Part shown: one piece after another, positions 27,633 through 35,500 of the stretch | Position numbering within the stretch: the first letter of the stretch is position 1 | Layout of the letters: every line of letters begins with the position of its first letter | NCBI GenBank assembly: GCA_021794475.1 | Contig: JAJYQS010000006.1 | Location: 1 to 43,480, forward strand | Origin: a bacterium | Lineage (GTDB): Bacteria > SZUA-79 > Acidulodesulfobacterales > Acidulodesulfobacteraceae | Reading direction: 5' to 3' | Length of the DNA: 43,480 nt | Made by a program: the position numbers and the translations under genes | Notes under the pieces: generated by a model | Databases searched by the model: none | The model's input: only the letters and a program-made list of their open reading frames with translations | Told to the model about the DNA's origin: nothing

Positions 27633-27662
27633 GCAAACGCACTGCACTTTAATATAGTTTGC
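27633..27662 (+). promoter_or_regulatory. Hairpin after lptD resembling that after trpD
   Basis: GCAAAC (27633-27638) pairs with GTTTGC (27657-27662) around an 18-base loop that starts GCACTGCA, like the hairpin at 19057-19086. It lies 17 bases after the lptD stop and may form the 3' end of the message. No strong U-tract follows (CGATTTTAAATAAACTTTT), so termination is uncertain. Confidence 0.35.
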
Positions 27663-27735
27663 CGATTTTAAATAAACTTTTAATTCTTTCTATAGGATGG
27701 GGTTATTGTGTTTTAATCTTTAATATAATTTGCCG
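27647..27735 (+). repeat. Imperfect direct repeat between lptD and rmlB
   Basis: CTTTAATATAGTTTGCCG (27647-27664) and CTTTAATATAATTTGCCG (27718-27735) match at 17 of 18 positions, 71 bases apart. The first overlaps the right half of the hairpin after lptD. Nothing else is clear in this 217-base gap apart from the GGAGG ribosome binding site of the next gene. Confidence 0.6.
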
Positions 27736-27833
27736 GTGTCTCTTTATAATAATTTTATAATAATATTTATATTTTTCAATATAAAAAATTCTTTATATAC
27801 AATTTCAGGAAAAGAAACGGAGGATTTTAAATC

Positions 27834-28844
27834 ATGAAGACATGTCTTATAACCGGCGGATTGGGATTTATCGGAACAAATTTTATAAAATATTTAGCAG
27901 TTCACAGGAAAGATATTGCAATTATAAATGTTGACAGCGTAACTTATGCAGCCAATCCGTGCAATATAGACGAAAAGACGACCGCTCATTATAAATTTTA
28001 TAAGATTGATATAGCAAATAATGATGAGCTCGGTAATGTTTTTAGGGAAAATAACATAGACTATGTTGTTAATTTTGCGGCGGAATCTCATGTGGACAGG
28101 TCAATTGTGAACCCGGCTATATTCGTAAAAACTAATATTGAAGGAACTTTAAACTTGCTTAAATTATCTCTTGAGCATAAAATAGAAAAATTCCTTCAGA
28201 TTTCTACCGATGAAGTCTATGGTTCTTTAGGAAAAGACGGCTTATTTACGGAAATGACGCCGTTATCCCCAAGAAGTCCTTATTCTGCTTCAAAGGCATC
28301 AGCCGATATGCTCGTTATGTCATTTTTTCATACCTATGGCATGCCGGTTTTAATAACAAGATGTTCAAATAATTACGGACAATACCAGTTTCCTGAAAAA
28401 TTAATACCTTTGACTATTATAAATGCGCTTACGGGAAAAGATATTCCTTTGTACGGCGACGGTAAAAATATCAGAGACTGGATATATGTCGATGACCATG
28501 TAAGAGGCGTACTTGACGTTCTGGAGAAAGGAAGATTGGGAGAAATTTACAATATAGGCGGGTGTGGCGAAATGCAAAATATAGATATTATTACTTTAAT
28601 TCTTAAAAAATTAAATAAGCCTTTATCATTAATTAAATACGTTAAGGACAGGGCTGGACACGACAGGAGATATGCAATGGATTTTTCTAAAATTACCAAA
28701 GAATTAGGATTTAATCCTCAATTAAATTTAAATGAGGGATTAGACTTGACTATTAGCTGGTATTTGAAAAACGAAGACTGGTGGAAAAAAATAATTTCAG
28801 GAGACTACAGGCATTACTATAAGACTATGTATGAAATGAGGTAA
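27834..28844 (+). CDS. rmlB: dTDP-glucose 4,6-dehydratase
   Basis: RmlB (RfbB) converts dTDP-glucose to dTDP-4-keto-6-deoxyglucose, a precursor for rhamnose and other surface sugars. The 336-residue extended SDR has the NAD-binding GGLGFIG (8-14), the catalytic T125-D126-E127 in STDEVYGS, Y150-x3-K154 in PYSASK, and the family segment YGDGKNIRDWIYVDDHV and RAGHDRRYAMD. The T-D-E triad separates it from plain epimerases. AACGGAGGA precedes the ATG. It overlaps rmlD by one base (TAATG). Confidence 0.94.
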   Translation: MKTCLITGGLGFIGTNFIKYLAVHRKDIAIINVDSVTYAANPCNIDEKTTAHYKFYKIDIANNDELGNVFRENNIDYVVNFAAESHVDRSIVNPAIFVKTNIEGTLNLLKLSLEHKIEKFLQISTDEVYGSLGKDGLFTEMTPLSPRSPYSASKASADMLVMSFFHTYGMPVLITRCSNNYGQYQFPEKLIPLTIINALTGKDIPLYGDGKNIRDWIYVDDHVRGVLDVLEKGRLGEIYNIGGCGEMQNIDIITLILKKLNKPLSLIKYVKDRAGHDRRYAMDFSKITKELGFNPQLNLNEGLDLTISWYLKNEDWWKKIISGDYRHYYKTMYEMR

Positions 28845-29719
28845 TGAAAATGCAAAAAATTATTGCTGTTATAGGTTCTACCGGAATGCTGGGAATAGAT
28901 GTCAATGCTGCTTTAAGAGGCAGCAATGTTCTAATTCATAATTTTAATTCCGTAAATCTTGATATTACGGAATTAAATAATGTTGTAGATGCATTGACCA
29001 GAGTTAAGCCTGACTACATAGTTAATTGCGCCGCGTATACAAATGTTGATTTGGCAGAGATAGAAAAAGAGAAAGCTGATAAGGTTAATCATATAGGCGC
29101 ATTAAATCTTGTAATTGCATCAAAGGAAATCAACGCAAGGCTGATTCACATGAGTACCGACTATGTTTTTGACGGTTTAAAACATGAACCCTATAATGAA
29201 AACGACGACGCTATTCCTTTGAACGAATACGGTCTTTCAAAATTAAAAGGCGAAAATGCGATTAAAGATTCAAAAGCAAGCTATATTATATTAAGAACCC
29301 AGTGGCTCTACGGTAAAAACGGCAAAAATTTTGTTAATACAATATTAAAATTGACGGATACTAAAAAATTAATAGAGGTTGTAGATGACCAATTCGGTTC
29401 GCCGACATATACTAAAGATGTTGCATTTGCAATCAGAGATTTAATTGCTAACGATAAAGGAAATGACGGGGTATATCATTTGACTGATGCAGGCTATGCA
29501 TCATGGTACGAATTTGCGGCAGAAATTATAAAAGTATTCAAAAGAACTAATTGTGCCGTTGTTCCGGTTTCATCCGATAAATTTGTCAGACCTGCCAAGA
29601 GACCTGCCGACAGCAGACTCGATTGCAGCAAAATTAAATTGGATTATAAAATTGAATTGAGAAATTGGAAAGACGCTTTAAAAAAATATTGTTACGATAT
29701 CGGTTATTTTATTATTTGA
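28844..29719 (+). CDS. rmlD: dTDP-4-dehydrorhamnose reductase
   Basis: RmlD (RfbD) is the last enzyme of dTDP-L-rhamnose synthesis. The 291-residue SDR has GSTGMLG (11-17), NCAAYTNVDLAE, MSTDYVFDG (103-111), the Y129-x3-K133 pair in EYGLSKLKGE, and VDDQFGSPTYTKDVA. It is coupled to rmlB at a TAATG. rmlA and rmlC, needed to complete the route, are not in the window. An alternative start two codons downstream (ATG 28850) is possible. Confidence 0.92.
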   Translation: MKMQKIIAVIGSTGMLGIDVNAALRGSNVLIHNFNSVNLDITELNNVVDALTRVKPDYIVNCAAYTNVDLAEIEKEKADKVNHIGALNLVIASKEINARLIHMSTDYVFDGLKHEPYNENDDAIPLNEYGLSKLKGENAIKDSKASYIILRTQWLYGKNGKNFVNTILKLTDTKKLIEVVDDQFGSPTYTKDVAFAIRDLIANDKGNDGVYHLTDAGYASWYEFAAEIIKVFKRTNCAVVPVSSDKFVRPAKRPADSRLDCSKIKLDYKIELRNWKDALKKYCYDIGYFII

Positions 29720-29759
29720 GTTATTGATTATAAATAAATATATATATAAATTGTTTATA

Positions 29760-29787
29760 TTGAAAAATTTTAGTTTATGTATATAAT
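29760..29787 (+). promoter_or_regulatory. Predicted sigma-70 promoter for the cytochrome gene
   Basis: TTGAAA (29760-29765), a 16-base spacer and TATAAT (29782-29787) are five of six and six of six matches. Transcription would begin near 29795, leaving about 80 bases of leader before a strong GGAGG ribosome binding site. A second TATAAT lies at 29803-29808 without a good -35. The promoter supports separate expression of this gene from rmlBD. Confidence 0.5.
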
Positions 29788-29875
29788 ATAACTATGACAG
29801 TGTATAATGATGTGTCGTCGGTAAAATATGTAACTTAATATAATTTAAATTTAAAATAATCTATGGAGGTTTACT

Positions 29876-30337
29876 ATGAAAAAATTTTTAGTACCGGTTC
29901 TTTTTCTTGCTGCGTTATTAATTTATTTACCTTTAAATTCCGCAAATGCGATGGGCATTAAAAAAGCTTCTGCAAAAACAGGCGCAGCGACGATGACGCA
30001 TAAAACAATGCAGCAACCTAAAATGACTGTCAAACAGGCAAAACTTATAGCTTTTGGAAAAAAGCTGTTTTATTCCTCATCAATAGGTACTAACGGTTTT
30101 TCATGCGCCACCTGCCACGTGTACAGCGCCGATACATATGTCAGCATGCACGGCAGAGGTATGATTATTATGACCGTTAAGAATGCGGCGCAGAAAATAG
30201 CGGCGTTTAATAAGATGCACCATATGCATATGACGCTTGCCGGAAAACTTAATATGTGCGACAAAATGGCATTGAAAGGTCCGGGCTTAAGCGGCAGAAA
30301 GCTTAAGGCTTTAGTAGCTTATATTAATTCGTTATAA
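29876..30337 (+). CDS. Exported monoheme c-type cytochrome, His/Met-rich
   Basis: A 153-residue protein with a clear signal peptide (KK start, hydrophobic core, NSANA before a likely cut after residue 25) and one covalent heme site C77-A-T-C-H81. The mature part is rich in Met and His, including MHHMHM at about 114-119. The C-terminal stretch N-M-C-D-K-M followed by LKGPGL and AYI resembles the end of several small c-type cytochromes, where a Met or Cys supplies the distal heme ligand; which residue does so here is not clear. It should act in the periplasm as an electron carrier. The partner is unknown: neighbours are rmlD and DUF502. A strong ribosome binding site (TGGAGG) and its own promoter suggest high expression. 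Confidence 0.85.
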   Translation: MKKFLVPVLFLAALLIYLPLNSANAMGIKKASAKTGAATMTHKTMQQPKMTVKQAKLIAFGKKLFYSSSIGTNGFSCATCHVYSADTYVSMHGRGMIIMTVKNAAQKIAAFNKMHHMHMTLAGKLNMCDKMALKGPGLSGRKLKALVAYINSL

Positions 30338-30378
30338 TTAAATTTTGATTTGTAATTTTAAAGATTAACTTTTAGTCC

Positions 30379-30424
30379 AGATAGGCGTTTTTTTATTATA
30401 TTTTTTAATAAAAAACGCCTATCT
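30379..30424. terminator. Long inverted repeat after the cytochrome gene
   Basis: AGATAGGCG (30379-30387) pairs exactly with CGCCTATCT (30416-30424); the inner part continues as T7 against A6 and ATTA against TAAT, giving a stem of nearly 20 pairs. It is the strongest hairpin in the window and sits 42 bases after the stop. It has the U-tract inside the stem rather than after it, so it may act as a terminator of an unusual kind or protect the 3' end. Confidence 0.55.
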
Positions 30425-30446
30425 ATGTTTATATAATGTTTATATA
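30425..30446 (+). repeat. Tandem 11-base repeat upstream of the DUF502 gene
   Basis: ATGTTTATATA occurs twice in tandem (30425-30435 and 30436-30446), giving two TATAAT boxes exactly one helical turn apart (30432-30437 and 30443-30448). A 13-base palindrome AGTTTA-A-TAAACT follows at 30454-30466. It may be the promoter region of the next gene, but no good -35 box is visible. Confidence 0.4.
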
Positions 30447-30506
30447 ATAAATAAGTTTAATAAACTAAAACAAAAAAAAATATAGAAATACGATGGGCAT
30501 TAATTC

Positions 30507-31112
30507 ATGAGTTCAAAATTTAGCGTTAACCTAAAAAGACGATTTCTGGCGGGATTAACCATTATTATTCCTCTTTTGGTAATAATATTTGTCATCAAGT
30601 GGCTTCTTGAGGAAATCAATAAATTGTTTAATCCGTTTTCATTAATTGTCGACCATTATTTTCATGTATATATACCGGATATAGGTTTAATTCCGTTTAT
30701 TATAATTATATTTATTTTTGGTTTTCTCGTTACAAATGTAATAGGGAAAAATGTCATAGATTTTTTTGAGAAGGGAATTTTAAAAATTCCGCTTGTAAAT
30801 CTTTTATATAAATCTACTAAACAATGGGTTGACATATTTTCTTCCGATAAGGCATCGTTTAAAAAATTTGTTCTGGTAAGGTATCAAAATAACAAGTTTG
30901 TATATGGATTTTTAACCTCTGAAACAAGTATAGGAACAAAAGAAAACGGCGAGTTATATTATGTGGTTTACATACCGACTAATCATCTTTATATAGGCTT
31001 TAATATGATTGCAAAGAAAGAAGATATTATAGAGACCAATATTACCATAGAAAACGGCATACAGATTATATTGTCCGCCGGTATTTCTTTTCCTAATTTT
31101 ATTGAAATATAG
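30507..31112 (+). CDS. DUF502 family membrane protein
   Basis: The 201-residue protein matches the DUF502 pattern by eye: a basic start (NLKRRFLAGL), a first membrane helix (about 13-30, TIIIPLLVIIFVIKWLL), a second (about 57-77, LIPFIIIIFIFGFLVTNVIG), then a cytosolic or periplasmic domain with KIPLVNLLYKSTKQWVD and a C-terminal beta-rich part with YVVYIPTNHLYIGF. The function of this family is not established. It is preceded by weak AT-rich promoter-like repeats and has no strong Shine-Dalgarno. Confidence 0.85.
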   Translation: MSSKFSVNLKRRFLAGLTIIIPLLVIIFVIKWLLEEINKLFNPFSLIVDHYFHVYIPDIGLIPFIIIIFIFGFLVTNVIGKNVIDFFEKGILKIPLVNLLYKSTKQWVDIFSSDKASFKKFVLVRYQNNKFVYGFLTSETSIGTKENGELYYVVYIPTNHLYIGFNMIAKKEDIIETNITIENGIQIILSAGISFPNFIEI

Positions 31113-31215
31113 AATACGGCTGAATAAATATGTAAATTAATATATAAAAATATATAAAAAAATATGCGAGTTTTGTTTATGCAATTTAATTTAACAATAA
31201 AAAAAATCAAAATTT

Positions 31216-31779
31216 ATGAAATTAAAAACATATCCGCTGTTTAATCCGGTATTTTCGTTCATATTAGACAATCCAGCCAGAAAATTTATTGAAAATCCTG
31301 AAAAAAAAATAAGATTAATGGGTGTAAAACCGGGAATGAAGGTCCTTGAAGTCGGTGCGGCTAACGGTTTTATAACGCATTATCTTTCAAAGTCCGTCGG
31401 TGTTAAAGGTTCTGTAGTGTCTATAGATATTCAAAAAAAAATGATTGATAAGGCGTTAATAAAATATTCTTTTTTAAACAATGTCAGTTTTAGAACAGAA
31501 GACGCAGCTAATTTAAAATCAATTAAAAATAATGAGGTTGATTTAGTATTTCTTTACTATTCATTTCATGAAATTGGAGAAAAAGAGAAAGCTGTTAAAG
31601 AATTTTACAGAGTTCTTAAAAATAGCGGTGTTTTATCAATTAAAGAACCTAAATTTGAAATTAATGAAAAGGATATTATAGATTACAAAAATATTATTAC
31701 CGGTAATTCTTTCAGTATCGCCGAAAATGAAAAGGATAGCGATTTATTGGGGCGTTATATCAAATTTATAAAAATTTAA
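31216..31779 (+). CDS. Class I SAM-dependent methyltransferase
   Basis: The 187-residue protein has the Rossmann SAM site KVLEVGAANGFITHYLS (42-58), the acidic end of strand 2 in VVSIDIQKKMIDKA, and the post-motif VDLVFLYYSFHEI followed by EFYRVLKNSGVLSIKEP, typical of the Methyltransf_11/25 and UbiE-like group. The substrate cannot be told from sequence; small molecules or lipids are common for this group. No Shine-Dalgarno is visible. It ends 20 bases before rsmE, so the two are probably co-transcribed. Confidence 0.85.
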   Translation: MKLKTYPLFNPVFSFILDNPARKFIENPEKKIRLMGVKPGMKVLEVGAANGFITHYLSKSVGVKGSVVSIDIQKKMIDKALIKYSFLNNVSFRTEDAANLKSIKNNEVDLVFLYYSFHEIGEKEKAVKEFYRVLKNSGVLSIKEPKFEINEKDIIDYKNIITGNSFSIAENEKDSDLLGRYIKFIKI

Positions 31780-31799
31780 ATAATCTTATTCAAAATATA

Positions 31800-32567
31800 A
31801 TGCACAATAGATTTTATGTTTCAGATATTTTATCAGAGGATTTAATTGGCAATGAAATAGATTTGCCTGCAATATTAAATCATGTTAAGGCGCTAAGATT
31901 AGAGAGCGCTTACGAGATTGAACTCTATGACGGTTCAGGAGCGTTATATAACGGAATTATAAATTATATTTCAAAAAAAAACATTAGAGTCAAAATTTTA
32001 TCCGTAAAACATTTTAAGGAAAAATCTGTTAAAATTCATCTTTTTTTACCGCTTATTGCTTCAAATTTGATGGACGTTATGATTGCAAAGATTGCCGAAT
32101 TAGATATTTATTCAATATATCCGATTATTACAGAAAGGTGCGTGAGACATCTTGACAGCGCAAATCTTTCAAGCAAATTAGACAGATGGAAAAAAATTTC
32201 CGCATCGTCAATGATATTATCAGGAAGAAACAAAATGACGGAAATAGCCTCCCCTGTTAGTTTTAAAGAGGCGCTTTCTCTGTGCGCAGCATTTGATATC
32301 AAATTTATAGGTGCAATATCTTCAAATAAATTTTTAAAAGATTGTTTGCCGGAGGATTTATCATCAGATAGCCGCGGTATTAATAAAGAACGGAATAACA
32401 CTTTAGAAATTGCCATGTTTATAGGTCCTGAAGGAGATTTTTCCGATGAAGAATTAAAATTGGCGGAAGAAAATTCATTTACCCTTGTAAAACTGACAGA
32501 CTATGTAATGAGTTCTTTCAGCGCCGCTATATTTTCCGCTTCGGCGCTTGTTTGTTTTTTTGCGTAA
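31800..32567 (+). CDS. rsmE: 16S rRNA m3U1498 methyltransferase (RsmE family)
   Basis: RsmE is a SPOUT enzyme that methylates U1498 of 16S rRNA. The 255-residue protein has the PUA-like N-terminal domain (HNRFYVSDI, NHVKALRLE, ELYDGSGALYNG) and the SPOUT knot with MIAKIAELDIYSIYPIITER and IGPEGDFSDEELKLAEE. The usual C-terminal knot motif (LRxETAa) is replaced by VMSSFSAAIFSA, and the usual SGRxxxP is SGRNKMT, so it is divergent and substrate specificity may differ. It lacks a Shine-Dalgarno and precedes smc by 32 bases. Confidence 0.85.
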   Translation: MHNRFYVSDILSEDLIGNEIDLPAILNHVKALRLESAYEIELYDGSGALYNGIINYISKKNIRVKILSVKHFKEKSVKIHLFLPLIASNLMDVMIAKIAELDIYSIYPIITERCVRHLDSANLSSKLDRWKKISASSMILSGRNKMTEIASPVSFKEALSLCAAFDIKFIGAISSNKFLKDCLPEDLSSDSRGINKERNNTLEIAMFIGPEGDFSDEELKLAEENSFTLVKLTDYVMSSFSAAIFSASALVCFFA

Positions 32568-32599
32568 TATAGTATAGTTTAATTATTAATCAATTTGCA

Positions 32600-35500
32600 A
32601 TGAAACTTAAATATATTGAACTGCAGGGATTTAAAACTTTTCCGGATAAAGCTAAAATACAGTTTGACGAAAAGATTAGCGTCATTGTGGGGCCTAACGG
32701 CTGCGGCAAGAGCAATATCGTTGATGCTGTCAGGTTTATCGCAGGTGAGCAAAATTTGAAAGAATTGCGGCTTAAGAATATGAACGAACTTGTATTTAAC
32801 GGTTCGGCTTCAAAATCAAAAAAAGCATCTACTGTAGCAGTTGCAAAAGGGGTATTTTTGAACGATGGCGAAATTGATTTCAGATATAAAGATTTTCCGG
32901 AAATTGCAGCGGAAAGAAGGCATTATAAAGACGGAGAAAGCGAATATAGGCTGAACGGCATTATTGTGCCATACAGAGAGTATGTCAATTTTTTTATTGA
33001 AAGCGGAATATCATTCAAATTTTATTCTATTCTAGACCCTCTAAAGATAAGTTCTATATTAAATTATAAACCTGAAGAGATGAGGCTGCTCTTTGAGGAG
33101 GCATCAGGAGTTATAAAATTTAAGAACCAGAAAAAAATTGCATTAAGAAAATTAGAGAATACAAATGCAAATTTAGCTCGGATTCAAGATATTTACAATG
33201 AGGTTGAAAAACAAGAAAAGGCTTTAAAGACGCAATCAGATGAACTGGAAAGGTTTAAGAAAATAAGCGAAGAAAAAAGATATTGCGAATTTATTTTATA
33301 TGACAGGGCGAGAAGTAAGGCAATTTCATCTATAGATGAAAATAATAAGGCTGTCGAAAAATTTAATGCCGGTATTCAAAATCTTGATAGTCAATTAATT
33401 TTAAACGAAAATTTAATAATAAAAGAAAAAACCTATTTCAATGAGCTTAATGAAAAATTTAAACTGCAGACCGATAGTAAAAATAAGCTTATTATAGAAA
33501 TATCCGGAATAAATTCTGATATAAAGCATGCCGAAGAAAAATTAGCAATGTTAAACGCAGAAAAAATAAAGAAAGGCAATGAATTAAAGGAAAGTGAAAC
33601 TTTTAAAAGCAGAAATATTTTAAAATTAGAAGATTTAAAACATAAAAAAGAAGAATCCGAATCGGCATTTAAAAAAAATCAAGAAGCGGCTTCATCTATA
33701 AACAATGAAATAAAACAAAAGAAAAAATATACGGAAGAAATAAAAAATGAGATTGAAATACTGAACGATGATATTTTAAAGACCGTTGAGCGTTCCCAGA
33801 TGCTGAATAATAGAATAGCATTTAACCAAAAAAATATTGCGGCTTATTCTTCGAGAATTTCAAATTCAGAACAGCTGATAAATAAGGTTATGCAAGAAAT
33901 AACCGGCGACGAGGATTTGTTTAATTCAAAAAATAATCTAGCAAATAGTATAGCATATACTTTAAATGAATTAGAAAGCAAATTAAAGTTAAAAAATGAA
34001 GAATTGGGCATAGTCGTCAAACAAGCAGAAGAATTAAGATTAGTGCACGGTAAATACGAAAAAGAATTGATAGGATTAAAATCGCATGAATCAAGATTAT
34101 TGGAGTTTTTAGAACAGCATGAAGGTTTTTCAGAGGGTTCAAAAAAACTTTTAGACAAATCAGACAAATTTAATATATTGGGAAGTTTAGGCGATATTTT
34201 AGAAGTTTCAGACGGATATGAAAAAATAATATGGGAAGCGGCAGGGGATAAATTAGAAACAATATTAATTACAGATATTGAAGATGCAAAAAATGCGGCA
34301 GCATATTTAAATTTAAACGACTCCGGAGCAGCTAAATTATATGTCTTAGGCAATGCCGTCAATAATAATAAATTTGCTGGCATTAACAGCTGCAATGACG
34401 TTCGTTGCCATGCGGAAGGCGAAGGATGTGAAATTAAAGATTTAGAAATTAAAGGTTTGATAAATGACTTAAAACTGCTGCCGCTAAAAGATAAAATTAA
34501 AATAAATTTTATTGAGAAACGTAATGACAATATAAGCAATAACAACAATAGTAACAGCGAAAGCAATACGGCAGCTGCGGAAAATAAAGACAATAGAAAT
34601 AACAATGATAATAAAAATAAGAAAAATGAAGACGATGCCGGATTTGATTCAATATTTAACAATACCATAATTGAAAAGTTAGCCGTCGATTTTTATTACA
34701 CAGAGAATACCGATTTAGTGTTTGATTATATAAAAAATAAAGGTTGTTTTCCAGAAATTAATATTGTTTCGCACGACGGGACTATCTTTTTATCATCCGG
34801 TTTTATTAAGGCGGGGAAGGATAAAAAAACTGAAAACGAAAATATTTTATTAAATAAAAATAAATTAGCTCAATTAAAAGCAAATATTTCCGCAGCGGAA
34901 TATGTTCTTAATCAAAAGACATCCGAAATTTTAATTAAAGAAAAGAGCATAAAAGAAATAAATAAAGAGACGGAAAACATTAAAGCCGCCGTTCAGTCTA
35001 ATAAAATCCTGAAGATAACTGAAGAAAACGATATAAAACATATAAATGGACGTATCATTAAATCCAAAGAAAGATTAAATATTCTTAAAAAAGAACTGGA
35101 AAATATAAAAGCAGATAAAAATAAGCTTGAAGATGAAACTGAGCAATCCCGGCATGAGTTGGAAAACTTAGAAATAATTTTATTCGAGCAGAATATACAA
35201 AAAAAGGAACTTGACAAAAAATTAATAGCTTATGAAGACGAATATGAGGAAATAAAAGAACAAGAGGTAAAATTAAGGATTAAATTGTCGTCGTCCGAAA
35301 ATAATCTGCTATACCTTGATAAAGAAATAAAAAATATTAAATCAGGTATTAAAAGTGGAATTTTCAGGTATAATAAGATAAAAAACGAAATAGATGAGTT
35401 AGATAAAACTGCCGAAACAATTAAAAAAAACATTTTTGTTAAAAAAAATAAGATTGACGAACTTAATATAAAATTAATTAAAATTAGCGATGATATCAAA

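Noticed and set aside
28844-29719. The rmlBD pair as part of a larger O-antigen or capsule cluster
   Set aside because: No glycosyltransferases, rmlA, rmlC or transporters lie nearby; the flanking genes are lptD and a cytochrome.
33844-34668. A 274-residue open frame on the minus strand inside smc
   Set aside because: It is antisense to a well-conserved gene, rich in Leu/Ser/Phe from the reversed A-rich codons, and has no start signal. It is a shadow.
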